Made by a program: the position numbers and the translations under genes. From assembly GCA_021808665.1 (NCBI GenBank), contig JAKBBA010000008.1:1-64000 (forward strand): DNA of 64,000 nucleotides, written 5' to 3'. The stretch comes from Actinomycetes bacterium. GTDB lineage: Bacteria; Actinomycetota; Acidimicrobiia; Acidimicrobiales; Palsa-688. This document shows positions 1 to 8,890 of this stretch, piece by piece. The number at the start of each line of letters is the position of its first letter. The first letter of the stretch is position 1. The notes beneath the pieces were generated by a model. That model saw only the letters and a program-made list of their open reading frames with translations. It had not been told where the DNA came from and searched no databases.

Positions 1-126
1 CAACATCAAAACCCCAAGCGGCCCGTAGTCGTAGGTGGACCGGAACCCCCCGTATATCTCCGCTGAGGGGAAAACGAACCCGCGCTGCTTGCACAGCCTC
101 ACTATCTCGTCCATCTCGACCGGCAT
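1..126 (-). CDS. glyS: glycyl-tRNA synthetase, N-terminal fragment
   Basis: Only the first 42 codons are present; the gene runs off the left edge. Reading from an ATG at 126, the peptide begins [20 protein letters not shown] and continues with the [18 protein letters not shown] segment that is typical of the N-terminus of the alpha2-type (eukaryote-like) glycyl-tRNA synthetase, which charges tRNA-Gly with glycine in the cytoplasm. This single-chain form is the usual one in Actinomycetota. It lies 11 bases after the recO stop in the same direction, so co-transcription with uppS and recO is likely. A second in-frame ATG lies four codons downstream. The assignment rests on the short but distinctive motif. 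Confidence 0.85.
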   Translation of the reverse strand, partial: MPVEMDEIVRLCKQRGFVFPSAEIYGGFRSTYDYGPLGVLML

Positions 127-137
127 AGCCGGCAAGG

Positions 138-860
138 CTAGCTTGCTCCTCCCAACAGGTGGACCGCCTTGAGCCGGCGCTCCAAGTGCGCTTCGAGCGC
201 TGCCGTGGCCATGCCGGCCGCGGCGAACACCTCGGGACTGGCCGGAAGCGCCAGGGCGTCCGCCAGCCGGCCTCCCAACACTTGGCGCACGACCGCCAAG
301 GTTGCGGCATCCACGGGGGCACCCTGGCGATGGGTTCGACACAGCGTTCCGCCTACGACGACGTCGAAGCTGACCACTTCGGGTTCCCCGCACGCCACGC
401 AGTGCTCGACGACGGGCACGACGCCCTCGGCCGCCAGAAGCTTCCAGTAGAACGCTCCGACCAGCAACGCCGGCCTTTGGGGCGAGTAGGCGAGGGTTCG
501 CAGTGCCCCCGTGAGCATCTTGAACAGCCCCGGGTCGGACTCGCCTTCCCTGCCCACCTGCTCGGCCGCTTCGACCAGGGCACCGGCGTCGGTCATCCGC
601 TCCAGGTCACGTCGAAGCGGGGCGTACGCGTCGACGGTCTCCACCTGGTTTATTCCGTCGAGGTTGCGACCCTCGTAGCCGAGGAGGCTGACACGGCTCG
701 GCGGCTCGAGGCGTCCACCGAAACGACTCTTGGTGCGTCTCACCCCTTTAGCCACGGCGCGCACCTTGCCACGCGTGGCGGTCAGCAACACGATTATGCG
801 GTCCGCCTCGCCGAGCTTGTAGGTGCGCAGCACGACGGCCTCGTCGCGATATAGACCCAT
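138..860 (-). CDS. recO: DNA repair protein RecO
   Basis: 240 residues, normal length for RecO, which loads RecA onto SSB-coated single-stranded DNA in the RecFOR recombination pathway. The N-terminus ([20 protein letters not shown]) is the typical RecO opening and forms an OB-fold of about 80 residues; the rest is the helical C-terminal domain. A zinc-site-like CVAC pair near residues 154-157 and a further Cys about 18 residues on match the zinc motif seen in many RecO proteins. It sits between uppS (29-base gap upstream) and glyS (11-base gap downstream) on the same strand, an order often seen near era in Gram-positive bacteria. Confidence 0.95.
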   Translation of the reverse strand: MGLYRDEAVVLRTYKLGEADRIIVLLTATRGKVRAVAKGVRRTKSRFGGRLEPPSRVSLLGYEGRNLDGINQVETVDAYAPLRRDLERMTDAGALVEAAEQVGREGESDPGLFKMLTGALRTLAYSPQRPALLVGAFYWKLLAAEGVVPVVEHCVACGEPEVVSFDVVVGGTLCRTHRQGAPVDAATLAVVRQVLGGRLADALALPASPEVFAAAGMATAALEAHLERRLKAVHLLGGAS

Positions 861-889
861 CTGCTAGGCCTCCAAACCGTGGGCGATTC

Positions 890-1642
890 TCACGGGATGG
901 CGTCGTCGGGACCACTGCCGGCGTTACCGTAGCGACGATCGCGTGACTGGTATTCGCGCACCGCGTCGGCGAGATGGCTCCTACGGAAATCCGGCCACAG
1001 CACGTCGGTGAAGACAAGTTCGCTGTAGGCGAGCTCCCACAGCAAGAAGTTCGACACTCGGAACTCGCCCGACGTGCGTATCACCAGGTCCGGATCGGGT
1101 AGCTCCGGCTGGTACAGGTGACGGCGCAGCGTCTTGTCGTCGATACGTCGAGCTGGTATCCCCTCTTGGACTATCGCCCTTACGGCGTCGACGATCTCGG
1201 CTCTGCCCCCGTAGTTGAACGCCACTGTGAGGGTCATCTCCCGGTTGGAGGCGGTCAGCTCGGCCGCTTCGTCCATCCGTCTGAGCACCCATCTCGGCAC
1301 GCGCCAATCCCTCCGGCCGATGAACTGGATGCGAACGCCCATCCGGTGCAGGTCGTCGCGCCGTCGGGTCAGCAACTGGTCGGCTATGACGTCGAGGAGG
1401 AAACGGACCTCCTCGTGCGGGCGGCGCCAGTTCTCCGTGGAGAAGGCGTACACGGTGAAATAGGAGATTCCCAGTTCCAAGGCCCCACAGGCGGCGTCGA
1501 AAAGGGCTTCTTCGCCCGCCCGGTGCCCTTCGGTGCGAGCCAGACCCCTATTGGTGGCCCAACGGCCGTTGCCGTCCATGACGCAGGCTACGTGGCGCGG
1601 TATACGCCGGTAGTCGATCCCGTCTGGCTGCACGCCTGTCAC
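890..1642 (-). CDS. uppS: isoprenyl transferase (undecaprenyl diphosphate synthase)
   Basis: 250 residues, the usual length of cis-prenyltransferases, which condense isopentenyl diphosphate onto an allylic primer to make the polyprenyl carrier for cell-wall synthesis. The catalytic MDGNGRWA motif lies at residues 22-29, and the C-terminal RTSGEFRVSNFLLWELAYSE block carries the substrate-binding Arg and Glu residues. Actinobacteria may hold several paralogues making different chain lengths, so the exact product length cannot be read from the sequence. It is divergent from the DinG-type helicase gene and probably heads a uppS-recO-glyS transcript. Confidence 0.95.
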   Translation of the reverse strand: MTGVQPDGIDYRRIPRHVACVMDGNGRWATNRGLARTEGHRAGEEALFDAACGALELGISYFTVYAFSTENWRRPHEEVRFLLDVIADQLLTRRRDDLHRMGVRIQFIGRRDWRVPRWVLRRMDEAAELTASNREMTLTVAFNYGGRAEIVDAVRAIVQEGIPARRIDDKTLRRHLYQPELPDPDLVIRTSGEFRVSNFLLWELAYSELVFTDVLWPDFRRSHLADAVREYQSRDRRYGNAGSGPDDAIP

Positions 1643-1679
1643 GGTAGCTTGCCCGGGCGTTTTGCGTCAGACTCTTGCG

Positions 1680-3707
1680 ATGATCGACGCTGTAGCAGCC
1701 GCGCTTGGCAAAGCAACGGGGGCGTTGCGCGACGCCGAGGACCGGCCCAGCCAGCGTGACATGGCTGAAGCGGTCGCCGATGCGATCTCCGAGCGACACC
1801 ACCTCATAGTCCAAGCCGGAACCGGTACCGGCAAAAGCCTTGCTTACCTGGTCCCCGCTCTTGCTTTGGGAGCCAGAGTCGTCGTGTCCACAGCGACGAA
1901 GGCCCTCCAGGATCAGCTCGCAACCCGCGACCTACCGGCGCTCGCCGAGTCCCTCGGAGTGCCGTTCGAGTTCGCCGTGCTAAAGGGACGCTCCAACTAC
2001 GCGTGCCGCCAGAGGGTCAGGGAGCTGCGCGGCGGCGGGGACCAGCTCAGTCTGGAACCCGCCTGGTTCGACGCCGGCACCGGCGCCCCCGCTGCCGGCC
2101 CTGCCTGGGCCGACGCAGGCCTCGGAGCTCTCGGCCGGGAAGTCAAACGCCTGGCAGCTTGGGCCGAGAACGCCGCGACGTCAGGGGACCGGGCTGAGCT
2201 CGACTTCGAACCGTCGGACCTGGCGTGGGCACAGGTCAGCGTCACTTACCGCGACTGCCCGGGGGCTGGGCGCTGCCCGTCGGGGGCTGACTGCTTCGCC
2301 GAAAGAGCCCGCGAGGCGGCGTCGCTGGCGGACGTCGTCGTGGTCAACACCCATCTCTATGTGACTTCGCTGGTGTCGGATGGTGAGCTTTTGTCAGACC
2401 ACGACGTGGTCATCTTCGACGAAGCCCATGAGCTGGAGGACATAGCGACAGCGTCGCTGGGAGTTGAGCTGGGTGGTGGGCGCTTCGCAAGTGTCGGACG
2501 CATGTGCAGAGCCCTCTTAGACGATCCCGCCGCGGCACTCGCCGTGGAGGAGTGCGCAGGGATCTACGCGGATGTCACCGGCGCCTGGTCGGGACAGGCG
2601 ATCCCGAGGCCCCTCGAAGCTGGGGTAGCGGACCGCATGACCATGATCCGCGAGCGTTTAGCGCATCTCGGCGCCGAACTGCGCCGGGCCTCGCGTTCGC
2701 TGGGCGGTGAGACTGCTGGTGGCGGAGCGCTACCCCAGACGGCTTCGGTAGGGTCGCCTGCCGCTTCGAGTGCCCGTTTCTCCAGGGCGGAGCAGGCGCT
2801 CGGCCACCTGCAAGGCGACTTCGAAACTCTGCTCGGCGCTTCAGGAGACGACGTCGCCTGGGTGGAGGACACACCCCACGGCCCCCTCGCACGTCTAGCA
2901 CCCCTCGACGTCGGCGCGCGCCTGAGCGAGCTCATGTGGTCCAAGCAGGACGCGCCCACTGCGATTCTGACAAGCGCCACCATCCCACCGAGAATGGCGG
3001 AGCGGGTGGGCTTGGCGACGGGGACGTTCGACCAACGCGACGTAGGTAGTCCCTTCGCCTACGACGAGCAGGCGCTGCTTTACTGTCCGCTTCACCTGCC
3101 CGACCCGAGGGACCCCAACTTCGAAGGCGCTATGCACGACGAACTGGTAGCCCTCATCGAGGCGGCACGCGGCCGGACCTTGGCTCTTTTCACCTCCTGG
3201 CGGGCGATGCGCCTGGCGGCTACCGAGGTATCCCGACGCGTCGAGTGGGAGGTGTTGACACAGTCGGACCTTCCCAAACCGGCGCTCGTAGCACGTTTCG
3301 CATCCCGGGAGACGTCGTGCCTGTTCGCCACGATGGGGTTCTGGCAGGGAGTCGACGTGCCCGGCTCTTCGCTGTCGCTGGTCACGATCGACCGTATACC
3401 GTTCTCCCGGCCCGACGACCCGCTACTGCTGGCCCGGCGCGCAAAGGCTGGCAAGGGAGCTTTCGAGCTGATAGACCTTCCGAGGGCGGCGGCGATGCTC
3501 GCTCAGGGTACCGGGCGACTCATCCGGTCACGCTCTGACCGTGGCGTAGTCGCAGTGTTGGACACCCGCCTCGCCCGCGCGCGCTACCGCTGGGCGCTCA
3601 TCGGGGCGCTGCCACCCATGAGACGCACCCGGCATCTAAGAGAGGTCGAGGCATTTCTGGCAGGCACCCGGAATGTCGCAGAACCGGCGGGAGAGCCGGC
3701 TCAGTAG
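1680..3707 (+). CDS. DinG/XPD-type ATP-dependent DNA helicase
   Basis: A superfamily 2 helicase of about 675 residues. Walker A (QAGTGTGKS) lies at residues 45-53 and the DEAH Walker B box near residue 247. Between them, four cysteines (in NYACR, DCPG, RCPSG and DCFAE) fit the iron-sulfur cluster of the XPD/DinG family. The C-terminal helicase motifs include TSATI and GTGRLIR. Such enzymes unwind D-loops, R-loops and G-quadruplexes with 5'-3' polarity. The ATG at 1680 is used; a TTG at 1662 adds six residues and neither has a convincing Shine-Dalgarno. The gene is divergent from uppS and its 3' end overlaps the convergent era gene by 7 bases. Confidence 0.93.
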   Translation: MIDAVAAALGKATGALRDAEDRPSQRDMAEAVADAISERHHLIVQAGTGTGKSLAYLVPALALGARVVVSTATKALQDQLATRDLPALAESLGVPFEFAVLKGRSNYACRQRVRELRGGGDQLSLEPAWFDAGTGAPAAGPAWADAGLGALGREVKRLAAWAENAATSGDRAELDFEPSDLAWAQVSVTYRDCPGAGRCPSGADCFAERAREAASLADVVVVNTHLYVTSLVSDGELLSDHDVVIFDEAHELEDIATASLGVELGGGRFASVGRMCRALLDDPAAALAVEECAGIYADVTGAWSGQAIPRPLEAGVADRMTMIRERLAHLGAELRRASRSLGGETAGGGALPQTASVGSPAASSARFSRAEQALGHLQGDFETLLGASGDDVAWVEDTPHGPLARLAPLDVGARLSELMWSKQDAPTAILTSATIPPRMAERVGLATGTFDQRDVGSPFAYDEQALLYCPLHLPDPRDPNFEGAMHDELVALIEAARGRTLALFTSWRAMRLAATEVSRRVEWEVLTQSDLPKPALVARFASRETSCLFATMGFWQGVDVPGSSLSLVTIDRIPFSRPDDPLLLARRAKAGKGAFELIDLPRAAAMLAQGTGRLIRSRSDRGVVAVLDTRLARARYRWALIGALPPMRRTRHLREVEAFLAGTRNVAEPAGEPAQ

Positions 3708-4540
3708 CCCAAGCGTTCGAGAGCTTTGGGGCGGCTCTGCCAGTTCGGGTCAACCTTTACCACGAGCTCGATGTAAGCCCCCGGCGCCAGCTGGGCTCTC
3801 ACGCGGCTGCCGACCTGCTTCAAGTTCTTTCCTCCCGTGCCGATCACGATCGGCTTCTGCGAGTCGCGCTCCACGAGGATCTCGCAGCGGATGTGCGGCC
3901 AGTCCCATTCGGTCACCTTGCACGCGATCGAGTGCGGCACCTCCTGCCTGGTGACGAACAGGAGTTGCTCTCGCACCAGGTCGGCCACCCACAGCGCCTC
4001 GGGCACGTCGGTCACCATGTCCGACGGGTACAGCAGCGGCCCTTCAGGCATTCGGGAGGAGATCTCATCGACGAGGGCTGCTACGCCCGCCCCGGTCCTA
4101 GCCGACACCGGGTAGAGCTCCTCGAAGTCTGCGAGGGCTTCCGCCGAGCGAAGGCTTTCGAGAACTACCCGACGGGGAACCCGGTCCACCTTGTTGACGA
4201 CACATATCGTCGTGGCCGGTGTCAGTTTCGCTATGAAACGGTCGCCAGTGCCGACCGGTGACGACGCATCCAGGACCAGCAGGGTCAGATCCACACCGCC
4301 CATGCTGTCTCGGGCGGTGTCATTGAGCCGGGACCCGAGCAACGTCCGCGGTTTGTGTATCCCCGGGGTGTCCACAAACACGATCTGTGCGTCCTGCCTA
4401 CTCAGAACTCCTCTTACCGGGCTACGCGTCGTTTGAGCTACAGGCGAGGTAATCGAAACTTTCGTGCCGAGGATCTGGTTCAGGAGTGTCGACTTTCCGA
4501 CGTTCGGCCTGCCGATCAAGGTGGCGAAACCGGATCTCAA
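3701..4540 (-). CDS. era: GTPase Era
   Basis: 279 residues. The N-terminal Ras-like GTPase domain shows G1 GRPNVGKST (10-18), G3 DTPG (57-60) and G4 NKVD (116-119). The C-terminal third, including the VERDSQKPIVIGTGGKNLK segment, is the RNA-binding KH domain that binds 16S rRNA near its 3' end during 30S maturation. The start overlaps the stop of the upstream CBS-domain gene by 4 bases (ATGA), so translation is probably coupled in a phoH-ybeY-CBS-era operon. The 3' end overlaps the convergent helicase gene by 7 bases, leaving no room for a separate terminator. Confidence 0.97.
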   Translation of the reverse strand: MRSGFATLIGRPNVGKSTLLNQILGTKVSITSPVAQTTRSPVRGVLSRQDAQIVFVDTPGIHKPRTLLGSRLNDTARDSMGGVDLTLLVLDASSPVGTGDRFIAKLTPATTICVVNKVDRVPRRVVLESLRSAEALADFEELYPVSARTGAGVAALVDEISSRMPEGPLLYPSDMVTDVPEALWVADLVREQLLFVTRQEVPHSIACKVTEWDWPHIRCEILVERDSQKPIVIGTGGKNLKQVGSRVRAQLAPGAYIELVVKVDPNWQSRPKALERLGY

Positions 4541-5880
4541 CGTCTGACGCCCGCATCGGGAGGCGATCCAGGTTCGTCTCTGGGTGCTAGCACCTCGACG
4601 CGCACGAAGCCGATCCGCCGGCCGATGACCTCTTGGGCTGTCAGGGTGTAACCATCCACGAAAGCGGTCTCGCCCTCGTGTGGTACATGGCCCAACGCCG
4701 AGTAGACGAGCCCGCCGAGAGTATCCCAGTCGTCGCTTTCTGGCAGTAATGGCTGACCGAGCGACTCGAGAAGCTCGTTCACCTCGTCGATCGGGGTTCT
4801 CGCTTCGACCACCAGCGTGCCGTCCGCGAGAGTTTCTGGTAGGACCGACTCGGTGTCGTACTCGTCGGTAATCTCGCCTACGAGCTCTTCGAGAAGGTCC
4901 TCCAAGGTGACCAGTCCAGCGGTCCCTCCGTACTCGTCGACGACGATCGCTATATGGAATTTGCCGGCCTGCATCTCGCGCATCAGCTCGGAGACTCTTT
5001 TGCTCTCCGGGGTGAAATTAGCCGTTCGCATTACGGTAGCTACTTCGGCCTCCCCGTTACCTTCCCGCTCAGCTCGCATCAGATCTTTCACGTGCACGAC
5101 ACCGACCACGTCGTCGATCCCTTGCGAAAAGACGGGTATCCGGGAGAAGCCAGCCGGGATGACGACGTCGATCACGTCGGTTATCCGAGCGTAGGACTCG
5201 ACGGCCACCATGTCGGGGCGTGGCACCATCACCTCCCTCACGACGGTGTCACCGAAGTCGATTATCGAGTGGATCAGCGTCGCTTCTTCGTGCTCGATGA
5301 CATCCTCCTGAGCAGCCTCGTCGGCTATCGCGCGGAGCATCTCGTCGGAAGTGTAGGGGCCTGCTTTGATTCCTCGGCCTGGTAGGAGGCCGTTGGTTAT
5401 CGCTATCAGGGCCCGGGCTGTCCAGCCTATCGGGGCGAAAGCCACCAGCAGCCGGATGGCAGGGGCAGCCCGCAGCGCAGCCCTTTCGGGATGTTCGACG
5501 GCCCACGTCTTGGGCGCGAGCTCCGCGACGACGAAGACGACGATCACTTCGAACGCCGTCGCTGCGACAACCCCGAGGGCTCCGAGATAGTGCTCGGAGA
5601 CCACCCCGACGAGGGTGGCGGCCACCAGGGTGCACAACTCCAAGCTGAAAAGCACGACAGGTAGCACCCTGTCGATGTTCTCCACCAGACGCAGAAGGGT
5701 CTGAGCGCCTCGACGGCCCTCCTCTACTAGGGAAACGGCCTTCACCTTCGAGACTCTGGTCAGAGACGTCTCCGCCATTGCCAGGAAACCTGTGATGGCG
5801 ATGAGCACCACGACCACTGCGAGCAGAGCTACGTCCGAACTACTGAAGCGAGCTGAGGCAACAACTCCTGGAGGTTTCAC
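4537..5880 (-). CDS. CNNM/CorC-type membrane protein with CBS pair
   Basis: 447 residues in the classic hemolysin C / CNNM layout: an N-terminal DUF21 membrane domain with about four hydrophobic segments (roughly residues 12-165), a pair of CBS domains (about 205-335, including VMVPRPDMVAV and the VVDEYGGTAGLVTLEDLLEE signature) and a C-terminal CorC_HlyC domain (about 355-435). Relatives are linked to magnesium or cobalt efflux and, through CBS nucleotide binding, sense cellular energy; the ion transported here is not shown by the sequence. It overlaps ybeY upstream and era downstream by 4 bases each, an arrangement conserved in many Actinomycetota. Confidence 0.93.
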   Translation of the reverse strand: MKPPGVVASARFSSSDVALLAVVVVLIAITGFLAMAETSLTRVSKVKAVSLVEEGRRGAQTLLRLVENIDRVLPVVLFSLELCTLVAATLVGVVSEHYLGALGVVAATAFEVIVVFVVAELAPKTWAVEHPERAALRAAPAIRLLVAFAPIGWTARALIAITNGLLPGRGIKAGPYTSDEMLRAIADEAAQEDVIEHEEATLIHSIIDFGDTVVREVMVPRPDMVAVESYARITDVIDVVIPAGFSRIPVFSQGIDDVVGVVHVKDLMRAEREGNGEAEVATVMRTANFTPESKRVSELMREMQAGKFHIAIVVDEYGGTAGLVTLEDLLEELVGEITDEYDTESVLPETLADGTLVVEARTPIDEVNELLESLGQPLLPESDDWDTLGGLVYSALGHVPHEGETAFVDGYTLTAQEVIGRRIGFVRVEVLAPRDEPGSPPDAGVRR

Positions 5881-6449
5881 GGCGCACCTCCGACGCCCGG
5901 TGACTCTTGTGGCGGCTTGGCTTCCGGCCCGACCACCTCGGCAGCGTCGGGCTTGGCGTGGTGGCGTTCGAGGAGCACCCGCTCCTTGGCTTCCATCGCC
6001 TCCGCCTCTTCGGGATCCTCGTGGTCGTGGCCGAGAAGGTGAAGTAGACCGTGAACCAGCAGCAGCGCTATTTCGTCGTCGTAGGTTCCGGCGTGCTCAG
6101 GCGCGTTGCGGTTAGCGACGGCCGGGCAAATGACCACGTCGCCGAGAAGCGAGGGCATGTCGTCGATGGAGCTAGCGAAGCCCGGACCGCTGCCACCCGA
6201 GTCCGGGGACCGACCGCCCTCCACCGGCTCGTCGTCGATGGGAAAAGCCAGGACGTCCGTCGGTCCTTCACGGCCCAAGAACCGGGAGTTGAGGTCTGCG
6301 ATCGTAGCCTCGTCGACGAACAGCACAGACACTTCGGTGTCACTTCGGACTCCCTCGTCGGCTAGCACCGCCTCGGCGAGAGTCGCCCATCTCATGGTCT
6401 CGACGTGGAAGTCCGATTGCTCGTCGGCCACGAACACGGATGCGGGCAA
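5877..6449 (-). CDS. ybeY: endoribonuclease YbeY
   Basis: 190 residues. The zinc-binding HxxxHxxxxxH motif is present as HGLLHLLGHDH (His133, His137, His143). YbeY is a metal-dependent RNase acting in 16S rRNA 3'-end maturation and late 70S quality control. The protein is longer than the usual 150-160 residues because of a Gly/Ser/Pro-rich insertion at about residues 74-96, just after the TDVLAFP motif, and a Pro-rich tail. It is translationally coupled (4-base overlap) to the CBS-domain gene and lies 21 bases after phoH, the common phoH-ybeY pairing. Confidence 0.95.
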   Translation of the reverse strand: MPASVFVADEQSDFHVETMRWATLAEAVLADEGVRSDTEVSVLFVDEATIADLNSRFLGREGPTDVLAFPIDDEPVEGGRSPDSGGSGPGFASSIDDMPSLLGDVVICPAVANRNAPEHAGTYDDEIALLLVHGLLHLLGHDHEDPEEAEAMEAKERVLLERHHAKPDAAEVVGPEAKPPQESPGVGGAP

Positions 6450-6470
6450 CTTCGATCTCTCTCCTATGCT

Positions 6471-7451
6471 CTACTTCTGGGACAGACCGGCCGAGACTTC
6501 GACCGGTCCCACTGGGCGTTCGGCTGCGTCGTAGGCGCCGACAATGTCCGCCACGATCCTGTGACGGACCACGTCACGCCTGGTGAGCCTCACCCAGGCA
6601 AGCCCCTCGATGCCGGATAGTATCCTCTCCAGCCCGCTCAGACCGGACCGGCCCCCCGGCAGGTCAACCTGGGTGTCGTCCCCCGTGACTACGACCTTGG
6701 AGCCAAAACCGATTCGGGTGAGGAACATCTTCATCTGCTCGGGGGTCGTGTTCTGTGCCTCGTCCAAGATGATGAAACTGTTGTTGAGCGTGCGGCCCCT
6801 CATGTAGGCGAGGGGCGCCACTTCCACGGTGCCTGCGTCCATGAGCCGCCGTGACGTCTCTGTCCCGAGCATGTCATAGAGAGCGTCGTACAGCGGACGC
6901 AGGTAGGGGTCGACCTTGGCCATCAGGTCCCCAGGTAAGAAGCCGAGCCTCTCCCCCGCTTCGACGGCAGGACGAGTGAGGATGATCCGGTCGACCTGCT
7001 TGGCCTGTAGCGCCTGGACGGCCAAAGCCACCGCCAGGTAGCTCTTCCCCGTCCCAGCAGGTCCGACTCCGAAGGTGACGATGTTGTCTCTGATCGCCTC
7101 GGCGTAGCGCTTTTGCCCGCTGGTCTTGGGTCGCACAGGGCGTCCCCTCGGAGATCGAAGCAGTTCCGAGGTGAGCACCTCTGACGGCCTCTCGTTGGCT
7201 TTGACCATGTCGATCGTCCGGTGGATCATCTGAGGATCGACAGGCTGACCGTGCTCCAACAGGAGCCTCAGTTCGTCGAATAGACGTCCGGCGGTCTCCG
7301 CGTCGTCGCCGGCGATCGTGAACTCGTTACCCCTCGCATGAATAGACGTGCCGGAAAAGGCCTCTTCGACCAACCGCAGGTTCTCGTTCAAAGGGCCCAC
7401 CAGACGCGGCATCAGGTGGTTTGGGATGGTTACAGTTACGGTAGTGGACAC
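6471..7451 (-). CDS. phoH: PhoH-family ATPase
   Basis: 326 residues. An N-terminal KH-like segment of about 100 residues is followed by the P-loop domain with Walker A GPAGTGKS (130-137) and the Walker B region [10 protein letters not shown]. This is the PhoH-like (YlaK/PhoH-L) family, ATPases related to superfamily 1 helicases and thought to act on RNA. Its partnership with ybeY directly downstream supports a role in RNA processing rather than phosphate metabolism. A start at ATG 7451 gives the family's normal N-terminus. The 106 bases upstream to the HIT gene probably hold its promoter, but no convincing hexamers were seen. Confidence 0.94.
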   Translation of the reverse strand: MSTTVTVTIPNHLMPRLVGPLNENLRLVEEAFSGTSIHARGNEFTIAGDDAETAGRLFDELRLLLEHGQPVDPQMIHRTIDMVKANERPSEVLTSELLRSPRGRPVRPKTSGQKRYAEAIRDNIVTFGVGPAGTGKSYLAVALAVQALQAKQVDRIILTRPAVEAGERLGFLPGDLMAKVDPYLRPLYDALYDMLGTETSRRLMDAGTVEVAPLAYMRGRTLNNSFIILDEAQNTTPEQMKMFLTRIGFGSKVVVTGDDTQVDLPGGRSGLSGLERILSGIEGLAWVRLTRRDVVRHRIVADIVGAYDAAERPVGPVEVSAGLSQK

Positions 7452-7557
7452 TTTGGTTTGAAGCTGATCCTAGCCAATGTCGAGCCGGGCTACCGTGAAT
7501 TCCCAGCCGGGACGGCCCGACAAGACACAGAAGGTGGCTTTCACCACTCTTGAAGTC

Positions 7558-7926
7558 TCAACGTATCGATTCAACTCCAGGGGGCCAGCCCATCTGCTGA
7601 CCTCCGATCACGTGCATGTGGAGATGATTGACGCTGTTCAAGGAATGCTTACCCACGTTGAAGACCAGACGGTAACCGTCGGACGCAATACCAAGGGACT
7701 CCGCGCCGGCGCGAGCCGTGGTGAACATCTCCGCCATGATGGCGCCATGCCCCGGCTCCACGCAAGCAGCATTGTCTATGTGCACCCTCGGGATGACAAG
7801 GAAATGCACCGGCGCCACAGGGTTGAGATCGAAGAACGCGTACGTTTGGCCGGTCGAAACCACCTGCCGGGCCGGCAGGTCACCTGCGACTATCCGGCAA
7901 AAGATACATTCGTCCACGCACTTCAC
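7558..7926 (-). CDS. HIT-family nucleotide-binding protein
   Basis: 122 residues from a GTG at 7926, preceded by GAGGG. The HIT signature HLHMHV lies at residues 101-106 and catalyses hydrolysis of nucleotide phosphoramidates or dinucleoside polyphosphates in the cytoplasm. An N-terminal CIFC pair (residues 7-10) matches the zinc-site start of the HINT subfamily (CIFCKIVAGE type). The reading frame stays open 31 codons further upstream, but that stretch is not HIT-like and overlaps the divergent gene, so the GTG was chosen. The start codon lies only 9 bases from that of the divergent gene at 7936. Confidence 0.92.
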   Translation of the reverse strand: MKCVDECIFCRIVAGDLPARQVVSTGQTYAFFDLNPVAPVHFLVIPRVHIDNAACVEPGHGAIMAEMFTTARAGAESLGIASDGYRLVFNVGKHSLNSVNHLHMHVIGGQQMGWPPGVESIR

Positions 7927-7935
7927 ACTACCCTC

Positions 7936-8526
7936 GTGGCAATGGCGCCCGCGGATGATTCGTACGCGCCCGACCCGAGGGCCGTGGAAGACCTGCTTGG
8001 ACGATTGGGAGCCTGGCAAGCCTCCGAGCGCGTCGTGGAAGCAGCGGCGGAGCGCACCAGTTCCCGTGAGATGCTGGAGCGGGCCGCGAGCACCGCCACC
8101 TGGACCGGACTACTGGTGGACCTTGCCGAGACGTCTAGCGTCGTGTTGGCTGACGCCGGCGGGCACCGGGTGTCTGGACGGCTCGTAGGGGTTGCAAAAG
8201 ACTTTGTCACCCTCGAAGCGGCTTCGGGCAAGCCAACACTGGTACGGATAGACGCTTTGGTGTCGATCACTCCCCTAGCAGACAGCGCCGCGAACAGAAC
8301 AGGGCGCCCAGCCGGGGCGCGATTAGCTCCGATCTCCACCACCATGGCTACCGTGTTAGACCTTCTGTGGGATGAGTCGGCGCCGGTCACCCTCCGGACG
8401 GAGTCCTCGTCCTTCCACGGCGTAATCGTTGCCGTCGGAGAGGACGTGGTTAGCATTCGACCTGACGGCCAAGAACACGCAACCCGCATTCGTTCGTCAG
8501 CGATCACCTGGTGCGAGATCTTCTGA
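7936..8526 (+). CDS. conserved hypothetical protein
   Basis: About 196 residues from GTG 7936 (or 194 from ATG 7942). I do not recognise a named family, though it resembles short actinobacterial proteins of unknown function. The first third is helical and acidic; the middle and end look beta-rich, with two repeated blocks of the style 'LADAGGHRVSGRLVGVAKDF' and 'SSFHGVIVAVGEDVVSIRPDG', suggesting two small Sm- or SH3-like beta barrels with an intervening linker. No signal peptide or membrane segment is visible. The open frame extends upstream to 7477, but that part is antisense to the HIT gene and is rejected. Confidence 0.65.
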   Translation: MAMAPADDSYAPDPRAVEDLLGRLGAWQASERVVEAAAERTSSREMLERAASTATWTGLLVDLAETSSVVLADAGGHRVSGRLVGVAKDFVTLEAASGKPTLVRIDALVSITPLADSAANRTGRPAGARLAPISTTMATVLDLLWDESAPVTLRTESSSFHGVIVAVGEDVVSIRPDGQEHATRIRSSAITWCEIF

Positions 8527-8555
8527 CACGAAAACCAATCCGCCCCGAACGGTGC

Positions 8556-8831
8556 TCAGTCGACCTCTGCGTGGACGGACCCGTCCTGGCTGAAAGTGTC
8601 GTCGCGAGCAGCGCGGGGCTTGGGCTCGGGATAGAGGTGCTCCAGGGTCCCCGGTTCAATCTTCATTCGCGAGATGAAGTCTGTAATATCCGAGGCCTGA
8701 ACTCTTATAACCCGGCCCATCTTGTACGCGGGTAGCTGTCCCTCGTCTATGAAGCGGTACAGGGTACGCAGGGTCACACCAAGCCTGTCGCAAGCTTCGC
8801 GCGTGCCGAGCCACTCGATTCCTTCGCTCAT
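8556..8831 (-). CDS. small MerR/excisionase-type helix-turn-helix protein
   Basis: 91 residues. Residues 5-55 (WLGTREACDRLGVTLRTLYR, then FIDEGQLPAYKMGRVIRV) form the HTH_17 winged helix-turn-helix of excisionase/BldC-like DNA-binding proteins: a helix-turn-helix, a turn with GQLPAYK and an Arg-rich wing. The C-terminal 35 residues are acidic and probably disordered. Such stand-alone proteins in Actinomycetota are usually transcription factors; no integrase is nearby, so a phage excisionase is unlikely. It is divergent from the cpaB-like gene, so it could act on the Tad promoter at 8852-8881, but this is only positional inference. Confidence 0.85.
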   Translation of the reverse strand: MSEGIEWLGTREACDRLGVTLRTLYRFIDEGQLPAYKMGRVIRVQASDITDFISRMKIEPGTLEHLYPEPKPRAARDDTFSQDGSVHAEVD

Positions 8832-8851
8832 GTCCCAATCCTATCTCAAAA

Positions 8852-8881
8852 TTGGACAAAAAGGTGGCTTCTCGATAGATT
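8852..8881 (+). promoter_or_regulatory. sigma-70-type promoter, probably leaderless, for the cpaB-like gene
   Basis: A TTGGAC -35 (8852-8857) and a TAGATT -10 (8876-8881) are separated by 18 bases. Transcription would start about 7-9 bases downstream, at 8888-8891, which is essentially the GTG start codon at 8891. No Shine-Dalgarno sequence lies between, so a leaderless transcript is predicted. The element sits in a locally AT-rich stretch within GC-rich DNA. Confidence 0.55.
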
Positions 8882-8890
8882 TCATATCCA

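Noticed and set aside
7477..7935. Long upstream extension of the plus-strand hypothetical ORF
   Set aside because: It is antisense to the HIT gene, whose HIT and zinc motifs are clear; the extension's peptide is low-complexity and not protein-like.
8556..8831. Excisionase as a sign of an integrated element
   Set aside because: No integrase, att-like repeat or other phage gene is near; the HTH is more likely a stand-alone regulator.
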